A stretch of DNA of 64,000 nt from JAKAWM01 sp049966695 (GTDB lineage: Bacteria > Actinomycetota > Acidimicrobiia > Acidimicrobiales > Palsa-688), in contig JBMFUG010000001.1 in the NCBI GenBank assembly GCA_049966695.1, positions 1-64,000 on the forward strand, written 5' to 3'. The notes below the pieces were generated by a model. The model did not search any database. It was not told where the DNA came from and saw only the letters and a list, made by a program, of their open reading frames with translations. The position numbers and the translations under genes were made by a program. Positions 1 to 7,144 of this stretch are shown here, piece after piece (position 1 is the first letter of the stretch; each line of letters opens with the position of its first letter).

Positions 1-294
1 GGCGTGCTCGGCGAGGTTTCCGTCAGCGTCGGGCGTACCCACACCAGGCTGGGTGCCCGCTACCAGCGCCTGGCCAAGCGTCGGGGCAAGGCCAAGGCCC
101 AGGTGGCCGTCGGCAACACCATCCTCACGATCGCCCATGCCCTCCTCTCGGACCCGACGGCGGAGTACCACGACCTCGGTGCCGACTACTACGAGAAGCG
201 GGCCCACCAGCGCCGCGAAGTAGCCGCCCACTTGCGCAGCCTCCAACGCCTCGGCTACAAGGTCACCCTCGAGCCCACAGAGGACGCCGCCTGA
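1..294 (+). CDS. IS110-family transposase, C-terminal part (cut by window edge)
   Basis: The frame is open to the left edge, so only the last ~97 residues are seen. They match the C-terminal region of IS110/IS116/IS902 transposases: a basic stretch RLAKRRGKAKAQVAVGNTIL, an AHALL segment, then DLGADYYEKR and a final LGYKVTLEP tail. The catalytic DEDD N-terminal domain lies outside the window. Intactness therefore cannot be judged, and IS110 elements have no inverted repeats that would mark the end. Nothing downstream looks like a further transposon gene. Family call is fairly safe; activity unknown. Confidence 0.7.
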   Translation, partial: GVLGEVSVSVGRTHTRLGARYQRLAKRRGKAKAQVAVGNTILTIAHALLSDPTAEYHDLGADYYEKRAHQRREVAAHLRSLQRLGYKVTLEPTEDAA

Positions 295-321
295 TCTGGG
301 CGACAACCAAGCTTCCGGTCC

Positions 322-356
322 ACGTCCTCTGGACGTCGCCCGGAGCGGGGCCCCGC
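322..356. terminator. Two small palindromes between convergent genes
   Basis: ACGTCC-TCT-GGACGT (322-336) is followed by the 12-bp palindrome GCGGGGCCCCGC (345-356). They lie between the IS110 reading frame and the convergent lipoprotein gene. No T-tract follows, so terminator function is only a guess; they could equally mark the insertion-sequence end. Confidence 0.3.
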
Positions 357-402
357 CCCGCACCCCGGTTCCGCGCGTTCAAACGCGTGCTGTTCCCAGA
401 GC

Positions 403-2019
403 CTATTTTTCGGGCCAGTACTTCTGCCAGTTGGCAACAGACGGGTGGTGCTCAGACGCCGGCCCTTCACCGAACAGGTGCATGATGTTGCCTGTCACGG
501 CCTGTACCACCTTGGACGGGCACGCCGGGAGGCTGCCTTTGCAAGCAGATAAAGCGGGTACCCAACCGATGGTGCCTGTTGCCAAGACACCCCCTCCAGT
601 TTTCCCCCAGGTGTAGTAGGTCATGTCGGAGAACATGATGTTGCCGAGCTCAGGGTGGACCGGGGAGTGGGCGAGCACCTCCACGTTGGGCGGGTTGGGC
701 TCGCTAGTGTCATAAGCGTCATAGTCGCCGGCTATCACGCCTTTCAACTGGTCACCGTTCACGACCCCCGTCCCGGCGAACGGCCAAGCGCCAGCATCTG
801 TCACGACCATCGGGTCGTCTAAGCCATAGCCCTGGTACGTGTCGCCCACGATCTCGCTCGGTGGTGCGTCAGCCGGTGGCTGAGCCCAGGTGTTGCCGGT
901 AGCGTTCGCCGGGTCAGTCGCGTAAATGGGGTCGGCGGTCGGGTCCCGGTAGTCGACTTCCTCTCGGTCAGGCCCGAGCGGGCTCGCCTGCAGGCGAGCA
1001 TGGCGAAGCACCGGGCTCGCGCCCAAAAAGACGATATTGACCCCAGCCGCGCGCGCAGCGATGACACCGTTGCGTTCTGAAAGCGTCCACGTCTCGTCGT
1101 GGCCCAAGGTCACCAGGCACTTGTGGTTCAGAAGCAACGCCGGGTGCTCAGCAAACGTAACGTCTGTCCAGTAGGTCACGTCAAGGCCGTGCTCTTCTGC
1201 CCACTCGACGAACGGCAGCTCTAGAGCCAGGAAGTCGCCCGCTCCGTTGCCGTTGGCATAGGGCCGGTCGAACGACTCGACCCTTGCGAAGTTGCTAAGA
1301 GGGGCAGGCGCGTACATGTCGTAACCGCCCCAATCGTTCCAGCCCTGCCATGTAAGGACGCTGTTTTGGACAACATAGGTCGCATGGCTGGCCGGGTCCC
1401 ACACCGTGAGCGGGACGTAGCTCTGCTGGCCAGGGTCAGCTACCAACTTGAACAGGTAGTCACCCTGGACGAACTGGCGACCGATCGTGAGCGTCACCGA
1501 CGGGGCCCAATTGTCACAAGACACCATGTTGGTACCGGGGCTCAGGAGGCACGGTGGCTGGGCCACTCCTTTTTCTTCCGGCGACCTCCACACCAGGCGA
1601 CCTCCGTCACCACCGTAATAGCCCATCCGGTACGCCGAGACGTGGTAATGGGCAGCCTTGGTGGTCACGTACAGCGTCACTTTTTGGCCCACGGTCGCGG
1701 CTGTCAGGTTGGCGAAGCCGTTTATCGGGGCACCACTTTGATGAGCCGGTAGGCGCCAGGCTGTGGTGCCAGGTTTGTCGTTCTCTTCGATGACCCAGCG
1801 CGCCTCAACCCCGTCAGGGCCGAGGAAAGTGGCTGGGCCCACAGGCCGACTGCCTGCGACCTTGACCTGCTTCGTAGGCCGCTCCGCTCGGGCGCCGTGG
1901 TGCCGGCTAGGGCTTGCGGCCACGCTGGAACCGCAAGCCGCAGCTAGCAGCACCAGCACCACGGCCAAGCTGACCCGGGCAGCGACCGGCTTCGTCTTAG
2001 CCCAAAGTGGCCTCCTCAT
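403..2019 (-). CDS. Lipoprotein with N,N-dimethylformamidase beta-subunit-like domain
   Basis: About 538 aa. I chose the ATG at 2019 (MRRPLWAK); an upstream in-frame start at 2088 would overlap the kinase gene. The N-terminus is a signal peptide with a lipobox ending LAAAC, so the protein is probably exported and lipid-anchored. The body resembles the large C-terminal domain seen in DMFase beta subunits and many uncharacterised actinobacterial proteins (YRMGYYGGDGGR, then LVTLGHDETWTLSER, and YTWGKTGGG near the end). Real dimethylformamidase activity needs a small alpha subunit, which is not present here, so substrate is unknown. It begins 17 nt after the sugar kinase stop and is likely co-transcribed. 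Confidence 0.75.
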   Translation of the reverse strand: MRRPLWAKTKPVAARVSLAVVLVLLAAACGSSVAASPSRHHGARAERPTKQVKVAGSRPVGPATFLGPDGVEARWVIEENDKPGTTAWRLPAHQSGAPINGFANLTAATVGQKVTLYVTTKAAHYHVSAYRMGYYGGDGGRLVWRSPEEKGVAQPPCLLSPGTNMVSCDNWAPSVTLTIGRQFVQGDYLFKLVADPGQQSYVPLTVWDPASHATYVVQNSVLTWQGWNDWGGYDMYAPAPLSNFARVESFDRPYANGNGAGDFLALELPFVEWAEEHGLDVTYWTDVTFAEHPALLLNHKCLVTLGHDETWTLSERNGVIAARAAGVNIVFLGASPVLRHARLQASPLGPDREEVDYRDPTADPIYATDPANATGNTWAQPPADAPPSEIVGDTYQGYGLDDPMVVTDAGAWPFAGTGVVNGDQLKGVIAGDYDAYDTSEPNPPNVEVLAHSPVHPELGNIMFSDMTYYTWGKTGGGVLATGTIGWVPALSACKGSLPACPSKVVQAVTGNIMHLFGEGPASEHHPSVANWQKYWPEK

Positions 2020-2036
2020 AATGCCCAGTCTGCTCC

Positions 2037-3512
2037 CTAGCCGTGCTCCGCGGTACTCGGGAAGAGCTCCCTGTAGCGTTGCTGCCAAACCTGGCGCACC
2101 TTGGCTAGAGCCTCGACATCGTCTTGGGACGGCTCGAAGACAGCCCCCTCTGGCCTAGCCTGGGCGCCGATCGCCGCTGCCGCCGCTCCTTCAGCAGTCG
2201 TCTCTGTTGCGGCCAAGTAGGTGACCGGCCGCCCGAGCGCTGCAGCTAGCCGCCGGCGCCAGAACTCGGAACGTTCGACGGCCCCCCCGTTCGCGACCAC
2301 CTTGAGCGGCAAGCCAGCAGCTTCCTCCAGGGCGTGCAGGCCTGAGGCTAATTGAAAGCAGACAGCCTCCACGGCAGCAGAAACTATTTGAGCCCCGCCC
2401 GTGCTAAGGGTGAGGCCCGTCACCATGCCATGGCCTGCAGGCGCGAAAGGTTCGGGGGGCCGGGTGCCGACATGCCAAGGGAGCACGACGACCCCATCGC
2501 TCCCAGCTCCAACAGGGACCTCGACATCAAAACGCAACTCGGTAGCACTTCTGCCTTCCCATAGCGAAAGCGCCCAGGAATAGAGCTGGCCGCCAGCGCT
2601 GTAGGCAGCCCCGACGACCGCTCGGCCAGCATCAGCACAGTAACGCCAGAGACCCGCGGGCAGCGGGGGCAGGACTTGGCCAACCGGTGCCGGCTGGACC
2701 GCCCGCACCGCTGCTGAAGTGCCCACTGTTACGGCAGCTCGCTCCGGGCTCTCACAACCCGCGCCCAGGTTGGCCGCTGCGCCGTCGCCCAAGGCAGGGT
2801 GCCAGGCAGCCTCAGCTAGGGCTGGCCAGCGCCGTCGCCAACCGGCGCTGAGCCGCCCGCTCCAGTCGTCTGCCGCTAGAGGGGGCAATGACTTGGCAGT
2901 GACAGTGGCGAGCTCCAGCGCCTCCCCGTCCCAGTCCCTCGTAACTGTGCCCAAAAGGCCCGTGCCCGAAGCCATCGACGCCGACATGGACATGTCGTCA
3001 AGCAACCGGAGGCCCACGTACTCCGACAGGCCCAAAAAACGAGCCCCTGGCCCCGTACCGTGCTCCTTCAGCCAGGGAGCCCGGCATGTCCAGTACATCG
3101 GGTTGAAAGCACATCCTGTGCGCTGGCGAAGATCCTCGAGCGCGCCTGGGCTGGGCACGCTCTGGCCCGGCACAGTCCGCGCGCGGGTGTCAGCCCAAGT
3201 CAGTACCGGCCCCAGCGGGCTCCCGGAGCCGTCAACAGCCAGAAGTGAGTGCCACTGACAGGCCAGGGCAACGTCTGTAATACCCCTTAGATGGCCGTTG
3301 TCGCTCAGCTCGTCCACGCAGGCAACCAGGTCTGCGAAGTAGGAGCGTGCGCCAAAAGTGGCCTCCCCGGGCTCACGGCCGCTCACATGGCGCGGCCTTC
3401 TGGCCAGTGCCCCAGTCACCGGCAACAGGCCCGCCGCACCCGCCTCGTAAACTATGGCCCTGACCGAGGACGAGCCGAGGTCGATAGCAAGCACACGGTG
3501 CTCCATCGCCAC
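2037..3512 (-). CDS. FGGY-family carbohydrate kinase, gluconokinase-like
   Basis: 491 aa, the usual FGGY length. It phosphorylates a sugar or sugar acid with ATP in the cytoplasm. The N-terminal phosphate-binding motif (VLAIDLGSSSVRAIVY), an early ACQWHSLL segment, a mid-protein GDGAAANLGAGC segment and the C-terminal ANGGAVERSEFW motif fit FGGY kinases, and the GAAANLG pattern is most like gluconokinases. Substrate is not proven; xylulokinase or related activity is possible. Start could be GTG 3512 or ATG 3506; neither has a clear ribosome site. First gene of a two-gene unit with the downstream lipoprotein. Confidence 0.8.
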   Translation of the reverse strand: MAMEHRVLAIDLGSSSVRAIVYEAGAAGLLPVTGALARRPRHVSGREPGEATFGARSYFADLVACVDELSDNGHLRGITDVALACQWHSLLAVDGSGSPLGPVLTWADTRARTVPGQSVPSPGALEDLRQRTGCAFNPMYWTCRAPWLKEHGTGPGARFLGLSEYVGLRLLDDMSMSASMASGTGLLGTVTRDWDGEALELATVTAKSLPPLAADDWSGRLSAGWRRRWPALAEAAWHPALGDGAAANLGAGCESPERAAVTVGTSAAVRAVQPAPVGQVLPPLPAGLWRYCADAGRAVVGAAYSAGGQLYSWALSLWEGRSATELRFDVEVPVGAGSDGVVVLPWHVGTRPPEPFAPAGHGMVTGLTLSTGGAQIVSAAVEAVCFQLASGLHALEEAAGLPLKVVANGGAVERSEFWRRRLAAALGRPVTYLAATETTAEGAAAAAIGAQARPEGAVFEPSQDDVEALAKVRQVWQQRYRELFPSTAEHG

Positions 3513-3616
3513 GACAAGCTACTGCCTAGCCGCCCGCCTGTCAGCCTTGCACCAGGTAGGGGCTTCTGGCCCTATCGGGCCCCTCCGGGAATGCCCAGGC
3601 CAGCTGGCACGTTATT

Positions 3617-3642
3617 ACTGTATACCCACATGGGTATACAGT
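3617..3642. promoter_or_regulatory. Perfect 12-bp inverted-repeat operator (CsoR/CstR-like)
   Basis: Arms ACTGTATACCCA and TGGGTATACAGT are separated by CA. The site ends just before an AAGGAGG ribosome site (3643-3649) and GTG start (3657). ATACCC...GGGTAT half-sites are typical of CsoR-family (DUF156) repressors, whose CstR branch responds to reactive sulfur and often controls YgaP-like membrane proteins. The regulator gene itself is not in the window. Confidence 0.55.
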
Positions 3643-3656
3643 AAGGAGGTCTGGAC

Positions 3657-3869
3657 GTGGCACTCGTCAGGTTCATGGGAACTAGGGCCGGCAGGGCTAC
3701 CCGCGTGGTAGCAGGCCTGGTCCTTATAGGCTTAGGTTCGTGGCTACAAGGTGGGTGGTGGGCGCTCGCTGGCATCGGCCTCGTGCCGCTGGCAGCAGGC
3801 TTAGCCAACGTCTGCCTGCTTGGGCCACTTTTCCATGCCCCGGTGCGCAGCACGACAAACCAGGCTTGA
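3657..3869 (+). CDS. YgaP-like two-helix membrane protein (DUF2892)
   Basis: 70 aa. GTG start with an excellent AAGGAGG site 7 nt upstream. The sequence is two short hydrophobic helices (VVAGLVLIGLGSW and LAGIGLVPLAAGL) followed by NVCLLGPLF, the pattern of the YgaP transmembrane domain (DUF2892). Full-length YgaP carries a rhodanese domain; here only the membrane part exists. The upstream operator and the following glutaredoxin suggest a thiol or sulfur-stress unit. Function of stand-alone DUF2892 proteins is not established. Confidence 0.75.
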   Translation: MALVRFMGTRAGRATRVVAGLVLIGLGSWLQGGWWALAGIGLVPLAAGLANVCLLGPLFHAPVRSTTNQA

Positions 3870-3955
3870 GCGCCGAAGGACAGACCGCTAAGCACACTTA
3901 CGATCAACAGGCACTTACGGTTGTACAGGTAACAGATAGCTAACAGGGAGCAAAC

Positions 3956-4222
3956 GTGAACCAACCAGCCCAGCAGCGACCACACCGTGTCGTTATCTTC
4001 ACCACCCCTACCTGCTCTTGGTGCCGGCGGGCCAAGACCTACTTGCAGGGGCGAGGCGTGCACTTCAAAGAAGTGGACGTCTCGCGAGACACGCGGGCAG
4101 CGAGCGACTTGGTCCGGCGTACCGGGCAAATGGGCGTGCCGGTCATCGAGATCGACGGCCGTCCCATAATCGGCTTTGACCAGCGTCAGGTCGACCGCCT
4201 GCTCGGCCTGGTCCGCTCATAA
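3956..4222 (+). CDS. Glutaredoxin-family thiol oxidoreductase
   Basis: 88 aa, normal for a small glutaredoxin. The active-site CSWC motif (residues 21-24, FTTPTCSWCRRAK) is followed by the cis-proline stretch MGVPVIEIDG and the glycine turn IIGFD. It probably reduces disulfides or persulfides in the cytoplasm; actinomycetes use mycothiol rather than glutathione, so a mycoredoxin/NrdH-like role is possible. It lies 86 nt after the YgaP-like gene and may share its operator. GTG start preceded by AGGGAGCAAAC. Confidence 0.85.
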   Translation: MNQPAQQRPHRVVIFTTPTCSWCRRAKTYLQGRGVHFKEVDVSRDTRAASDLVRRTGQMGVPVIEIDGRPIIGFDQRQVDRLLGLVRS

Positions 4223-4233
4223 CGTCACCTCGG

Positions 4234-4252
4234 GGCAAGCCGCTCACTTGCC
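4234..4252 (+). other. Short hairpin between glutaredoxin and groES
   Basis: GGCAAG-N7-CTTGCC forms a 6-bp stem, flanked by two copies of CCTCGGGGCA. It could be a weak attenuator or terminator. No CIRCE element (TTAGCACTC-N9-GAGTGCTAA), the usual HrcA operator before groES, is present in 4223-4329. Confidence 0.3.
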
Positions 4253-4329
4253 TCGGGGCAGCACGCTGCAGTTGCGCGTGGCACAGATCTAAGACAAGCT
4301 ATCAATAACACAGGAGGGACAAAAAACAC

Positions 4330-4599
4330 ATGAGCGAGACAGTGCGGCCGTTAGGAGCCAGGGTTTTGGTCAGGGTGCTCGACGAGGAAAGCGTCACGCC
4401 AAGCGGGCTTGTCATCCCGGACACGGCAAAGGAGAAGCCTCAGCGGGGACAGGTCGTTGCCATCGGAGACGATGAGGACATCAAGGTCGCACCGGGCAAC
4501 CGTGTCCTGTACCCCAAGTACTCCGGTACAGAGCTGCGCGTCGAAGGCGTGGACCACCTCATACTTGACGCCTCCGACCTCCTGGCAGTACTGGAATAA
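4330..4599 (+). CDS. groES: Co-chaperonin GroES (orphan)
   Basis: 89 aa, slightly shorter than typical GroES (95-100). The N-terminal RPLGARVLVRVLDEE, the mobile-loop region with SGLVIPDTAKEKPQRGQVVAIG, and the C-terminal VDHLILDASDLLAVLE are clear family signatures. GroES caps the GroEL folding chamber. No groEL follows: the next gene is a membrane protein 311 nt away on the same strand. So either groEL is elsewhere or this is a second, specialised groES. Strong AGGAGGG ribosome site ahead of the ATG. Placement after glutaredoxin suggests a stress-linked unit. Confidence 0.9.
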   Translation: MSETVRPLGARVLVRVLDEESVTPSGLVIPDTAKEKPQRGQVVAIGDDEDIKVAPGNRVLYPKYSGTELRVEGVDHLILDASDLLAVLE

Positions 4600-4612
4600 C
4601 CACCGTTGCCGC

Positions 4613-4646
4613 AGTGCCTGCGCCGCTCTAGCACGGTGCAGGCACT
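4613..4646 (+). terminator. Stem-loop after groES
   Basis: A 9-bp perfect stem AGTGCCTGC / GCAGGCACT begins 14 nt after the groES stop. No run of T follows, as is common in high-GC actinomycetes, so this is a probable but unproven terminator. Confidence 0.45.
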
Positions 4647-4766
4647 CCCACCACTTGCTAGACGACAGTCGGCCAGCGTGCCCGTCGTCGCCTGAGGTGC
4701 TTGAACGTCCGCCACAGCCACCACCCCGTGCTCAGTGCTCCAGTTAATTTGCTTCGCGCCCCGGTT

Positions 4767-4807
4767 TTACGCCGCTTCAGCGGTTCTTTACGCCGCTTCG
4801 GCGGTTC
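4767..4807. repeat. Tandem 20-bp repeat, each copy a mini-hairpin
   Basis: Two copies (4767-4786 and 4788-4807) of TTACGCCGCTTCRGCGGTTC, each holding a CCGC-TTCR-GCGG hairpin. Together with the stem-loop at 4613 they fill the 311-nt gap 4600-4910, in which I see no gene. Confidence 0.5.
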
Positions 4808-4910
4808 CCAGAAGCCAACGCGGGGCTTTACCAAGCCGGGGACCAGCCTGGGGCGGCGCCCACCGACAGGCCAGCTCGTCTAGTCTGGCTGCGCAGAGGT
4901 AAAAAGAGCC

Positions 4911-5678
4911 GTGCACACAAGCAGCGCTGTCACTCTCATGGTGGCAGTCTTCCTGGCAAGTTGCGTGGAAAGCGTCGAAGCGCTCACGATCGTGGTGGCT
5001 TCTGGAGTGTCACGTGGATGGCGCTCAGCGCTCGAAGGTGCTGCTGCCGCCGTGGGCGTGCTCGTCTTACTGGTCGGGTCGCTTGGGCCGGCCATCGTGT
5101 ACCTCGTGCCCATATCAGCTCTGAGGGCAGTCGTCGGGACGCTTCTTTTGGTTTTCGGGCTGCAGTGGTTGCGCAAGGCGGTCCTGCGTTCCGCAGGCTT
5201 GAAGGCCAAACATGACGAGGACGCCATCTTCCAAGCCCAGGTAGAGGCCCTGGCGAGCACAGGCCGACATCGGCAAAAGCGAGACAGTACGGGGTTCGTC
5301 GTATCCTTCAAGGGCGTTTTCTTGGAGGGCCTGGAGGTCGCCGTCATTGTGATCGGCTTGGGCGGCACAGACCACCGCCTCGCGCTGGCGAGCGCCGCAG
5401 CCGCTGTCGCCATCGTGGTAGTCGCCGGCACTGGCTTCTTAGTGGCCCGCCAGCTCGCCGGCGTCCCGGAGAACGCGATGAAAATGGCAGTAGGCTTGAT
5501 GTTGGTGTCCTTTGGGACCTTCTGGGCCGGTGAGGGGCTCGGGGTACATTGGCCTGGATCTGACTTGGCCGTACCGGTACTTGTTGGTGCTTATGGCGCC
5601 GTAGCCTGGAGCCTCGTGCGTGCCTTGCACCTGGCCTACGCGCCTAGCAGCTCGACGGGGCCGGCACGTGCCGCCTGA
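4911..5678 (+). CDS. COG4280-like polytopic membrane protein (putative transporter)
   Basis: 255 aa with about six hydrophobic helices. Two similar halves each carry an acidic helix motif: CVESVEALTIVVA near the N-terminus and EGLEVAVIVIG in the middle, separated by a charged cytoplasmic loop with many Lys/Arg/His residues. This duplicated E-x2-E-type pattern recalls cation or metal transporters (GDT1/UPF0016, FTR1), and matches uncharacterised COG4280 membrane proteins. Substrate unknown. GTG start with AGAGGT upstream. The next gene, a small membrane protein, follows closely and is a frequent partner of this family as I recall it. Confidence 0.6.
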   Translation: MHTSSAVTLMVAVFLASCVESVEALTIVVASGVSRGWRSALEGAAAAVGVLVLLVGSLGPAIVYLVPISALRAVVGTLLLVFGLQWLRKAVLRSAGLKAKHDEDAIFQAQVEALASTGRHRQKRDSTGFVVSFKGVFLEGLEVAVIVIGLGGTDHRLALASAAAAVAIVVVAGTGFLVARQLAGVPENAMKMAVGLMLVSFGTFWAGEGLGVHWPGSDLAVPVLVGAYGAVAWSLVRALHLAYAPSSSTGPARAA

Positions 5679-5751
5679 ACCCGCAAGTACCACCGGGGTA
5701 GCACCTGGCATGGCACCACAAGCACCGCCAGCTAGGGCACGGGAAGCCGCA

Positions 5752-6015
5752 ATGAGCAAGGCCAGCGTGCAAGGCACTGGCTCAGCCCGCTTGGCCCGGC
5801 GCTGGCTGATGGCCTTTGGGCGCTTTTGGTGGGACTTCCTGGTGGGCGACACCCCCGAGCTCCTGGTCGGAGCGCTCGTTGCCTTGGGCGTGGTCGCCTT
5901 TTTGGTGCGAGCTTGCTCACTGAACGCTGTTGCGGTCGGTGCCTTACCTGCCATGGCCGCTTTGGCTCTCGGCCTGTCGGCGTGGCGCTCTGCCCGTGCT
6001 CGGCACCGCCGCTAG
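5752..6015 (+). CDS. Small membrane protein, partner of the COG4280-like gene
   Basis: 87 aa from ATG 5752; an upstream ATG at 5710 is also in frame. The pattern FWWDFLVGDTPELLVGALVA, followed by a second hydrophobic segment, indicates two membrane helices and a short basic tail (RSARARHRR). It sits 73 nt after the upstream transporter-like gene on the same strand, so the two are probably co-expressed and may form one complex. No catalytic motif is visible. Function unknown. Confidence 0.55.
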   Translation: MSKASVQGTGSARLARRWLMAFGRFWWDFLVGDTPELLVGALVALGVVAFLVRACSLNAVAVGALPAMAALALGLSAWRSARARHRR

Positions 6016-6054
6016 GCCTCGCCATAGGCACCGAGCACGCCGAGTTTACCCAGC

Positions 6055-6456
6055 TCAGCCAGCCACGAACGACAAAAGGACGCGCCGGCGAGCTTTGTCC
6101 GGGTTGGTGTCTACGAGTACCACGCTCTGCCAGGTGCCCAGTGCAGGACGCCCGCCTAGCACTGGTAAAACAACCGATGGGGAAACCATCACAGGCAAGA
6201 GGTGGTCTGCGCCGTGGCCCCTTGAGCCGTGGCGGTGGCGGTAGCGGTCGTCGCGGGGCAACAGCCGTCCCAGGAGCTCTTCCAGGTCGGCCTCAGAACC
6301 GGAGCCGGTCTCCATGAGCGCGAGCCCAGCGGTGGCGTGGGGAGCGAACACCGAGCACAGGCCGTCGCCGCGGCTGGCACAAAACCTCTCCACCTCGTCG
6401 GTGATGTCGGTCACAACAGAGCCCCTGGCCTCGATGTTGAGCTCATAACTTTCCAT
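6055..6456 (-). CDS. YjbQ/UPF0047 family protein
   Basis: 133 aa from ATG 6456, which has a very strong GGAGGTGATCT site ending 4 nt before it. Members of this family (secondary thiamine-phosphate synthase-like, YjbQ) share FAPHATAGLALME and a late GTWQSVVLVD motif, both present. The conserved histidines H-A-T-A and the HRH/HGADHLLP region suggest metal or phosphate binding. Its cellular role is not settled. It starts 2 nt after the pncA stop, so the two are co-translated. Confidence 0.8.
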   Translation of the reverse strand: MESYELNIEARGSVVTDITDEVERFCASRGDGLCSVFAPHATAGLALMETGSGSEADLEELLGRLLPRDDRYRHRHGSRGHGADHLLPVMVSPSVVLPVLGGRPALGTWQSVVLVDTNPDKARRRVLLSFVAG

Positions 6457-6458
6457 CT

Positions 6459-7067
6459 TCAGATCACCTCCACGCCGGCCAGCGCCAGCTCTTCCAAGGC
6501 TCGGGCCCCGTCGCCCGGGACGACGTCTACGGCCCTTGTCCCCTCGGCCAGCACTGCAGCGACAAACCCGAGGCGCAGCGCGTCTCGAGCCGTCTCCTTT
6601 ACGCAATAGTCAGTCGCCAAGCCCACGACGGTCACCTCTTCGACGCCATGCCCGCGAAGGAGCTCTGCCAGCTCGGTCTCAGCCTCAGCACCACTGTTCG
6701 GATCCCGCACGCTAAAGCCGGAGTAGCCGTCTTCGCCCGCTACCCCCTTACGGACTACGGGCCCTACGACGGCCATACCAGGCACCAGCTGTGCGCCCCA
6801 TGTGCCCCGCACGCAGTGCACCGGCCACTTGCCGCCGTCTTTGGCGAAATGAGGAGTGCTCGGAGGGTGCCAATCTTGGGTGTACACGACAAGCGCCCCT
6901 GCCGCTTGGGCGCGCTGCACCTCGCGGTTGACAACCGCCACCACCTCGTCTGCCCCAGCGACGGCCAAGGTGCCGGCCGGGTCAGCAAAGTCGTTCTGCA
7001 TGTCGACGACAATGAGAGCGCTGCGAGGGCCGTAGACGGGCACATAGCCCAGCGTAGGCAAGATCAC
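6459..7067 (-). CDS. pncA: Nicotinamidase (pyrazinamidase)
   Basis: About 202 aa. Hydrolyses nicotinamide to nicotinate and ammonia in NAD salvage. Seen: catalytic Asp in IVVDMQNDF, metal-binding DWHPPSTPHF, the lysine in VVRKGVAGEDGYSGF, and the nucleophilic Cys in ATDYCVKETARDA. Start may be GTG 7067 or the TTG just before; no clear ribosome site. The product would feed nicotinate phosphoribosyltransferase, encoded at 30.3-31.6 kb of this window. Followed by yjbQ with a 2-nt gap. Divergent from the MFS gene. Confidence 0.9.
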   Translation of the reverse strand: MILPTLGYVPVYGPRSALIVVDMQNDFADPAGTLAVAGADEVVAVVNREVQRAQAAGALVVYTQDWHPPSTPHFAKDGGKWPVHCVRGTWGAQLVPGMAVVGPVVRKGVAGEDGYSGFSVRDPNSGAEAETELAELLRGHGVEEVTVVGLATDYCVKETARDALRLGFVAAVLAEGTRAVDVVPGDGARALEELALAGVEVI

Positions 7068-7144
7068 CAAGACTTCAGTTCATTGACACTTTGCGTTAAC
7101 CCGGCGGTCAACTGGACGACATCCCTCGATGACAAGCTGTTCAT

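Noticed and set aside
4223..4329. Search for a CIRCE/HrcA operator before groES
   Set aside because: No TTAGCACTC-type arms present; only a 6-bp hairpin.
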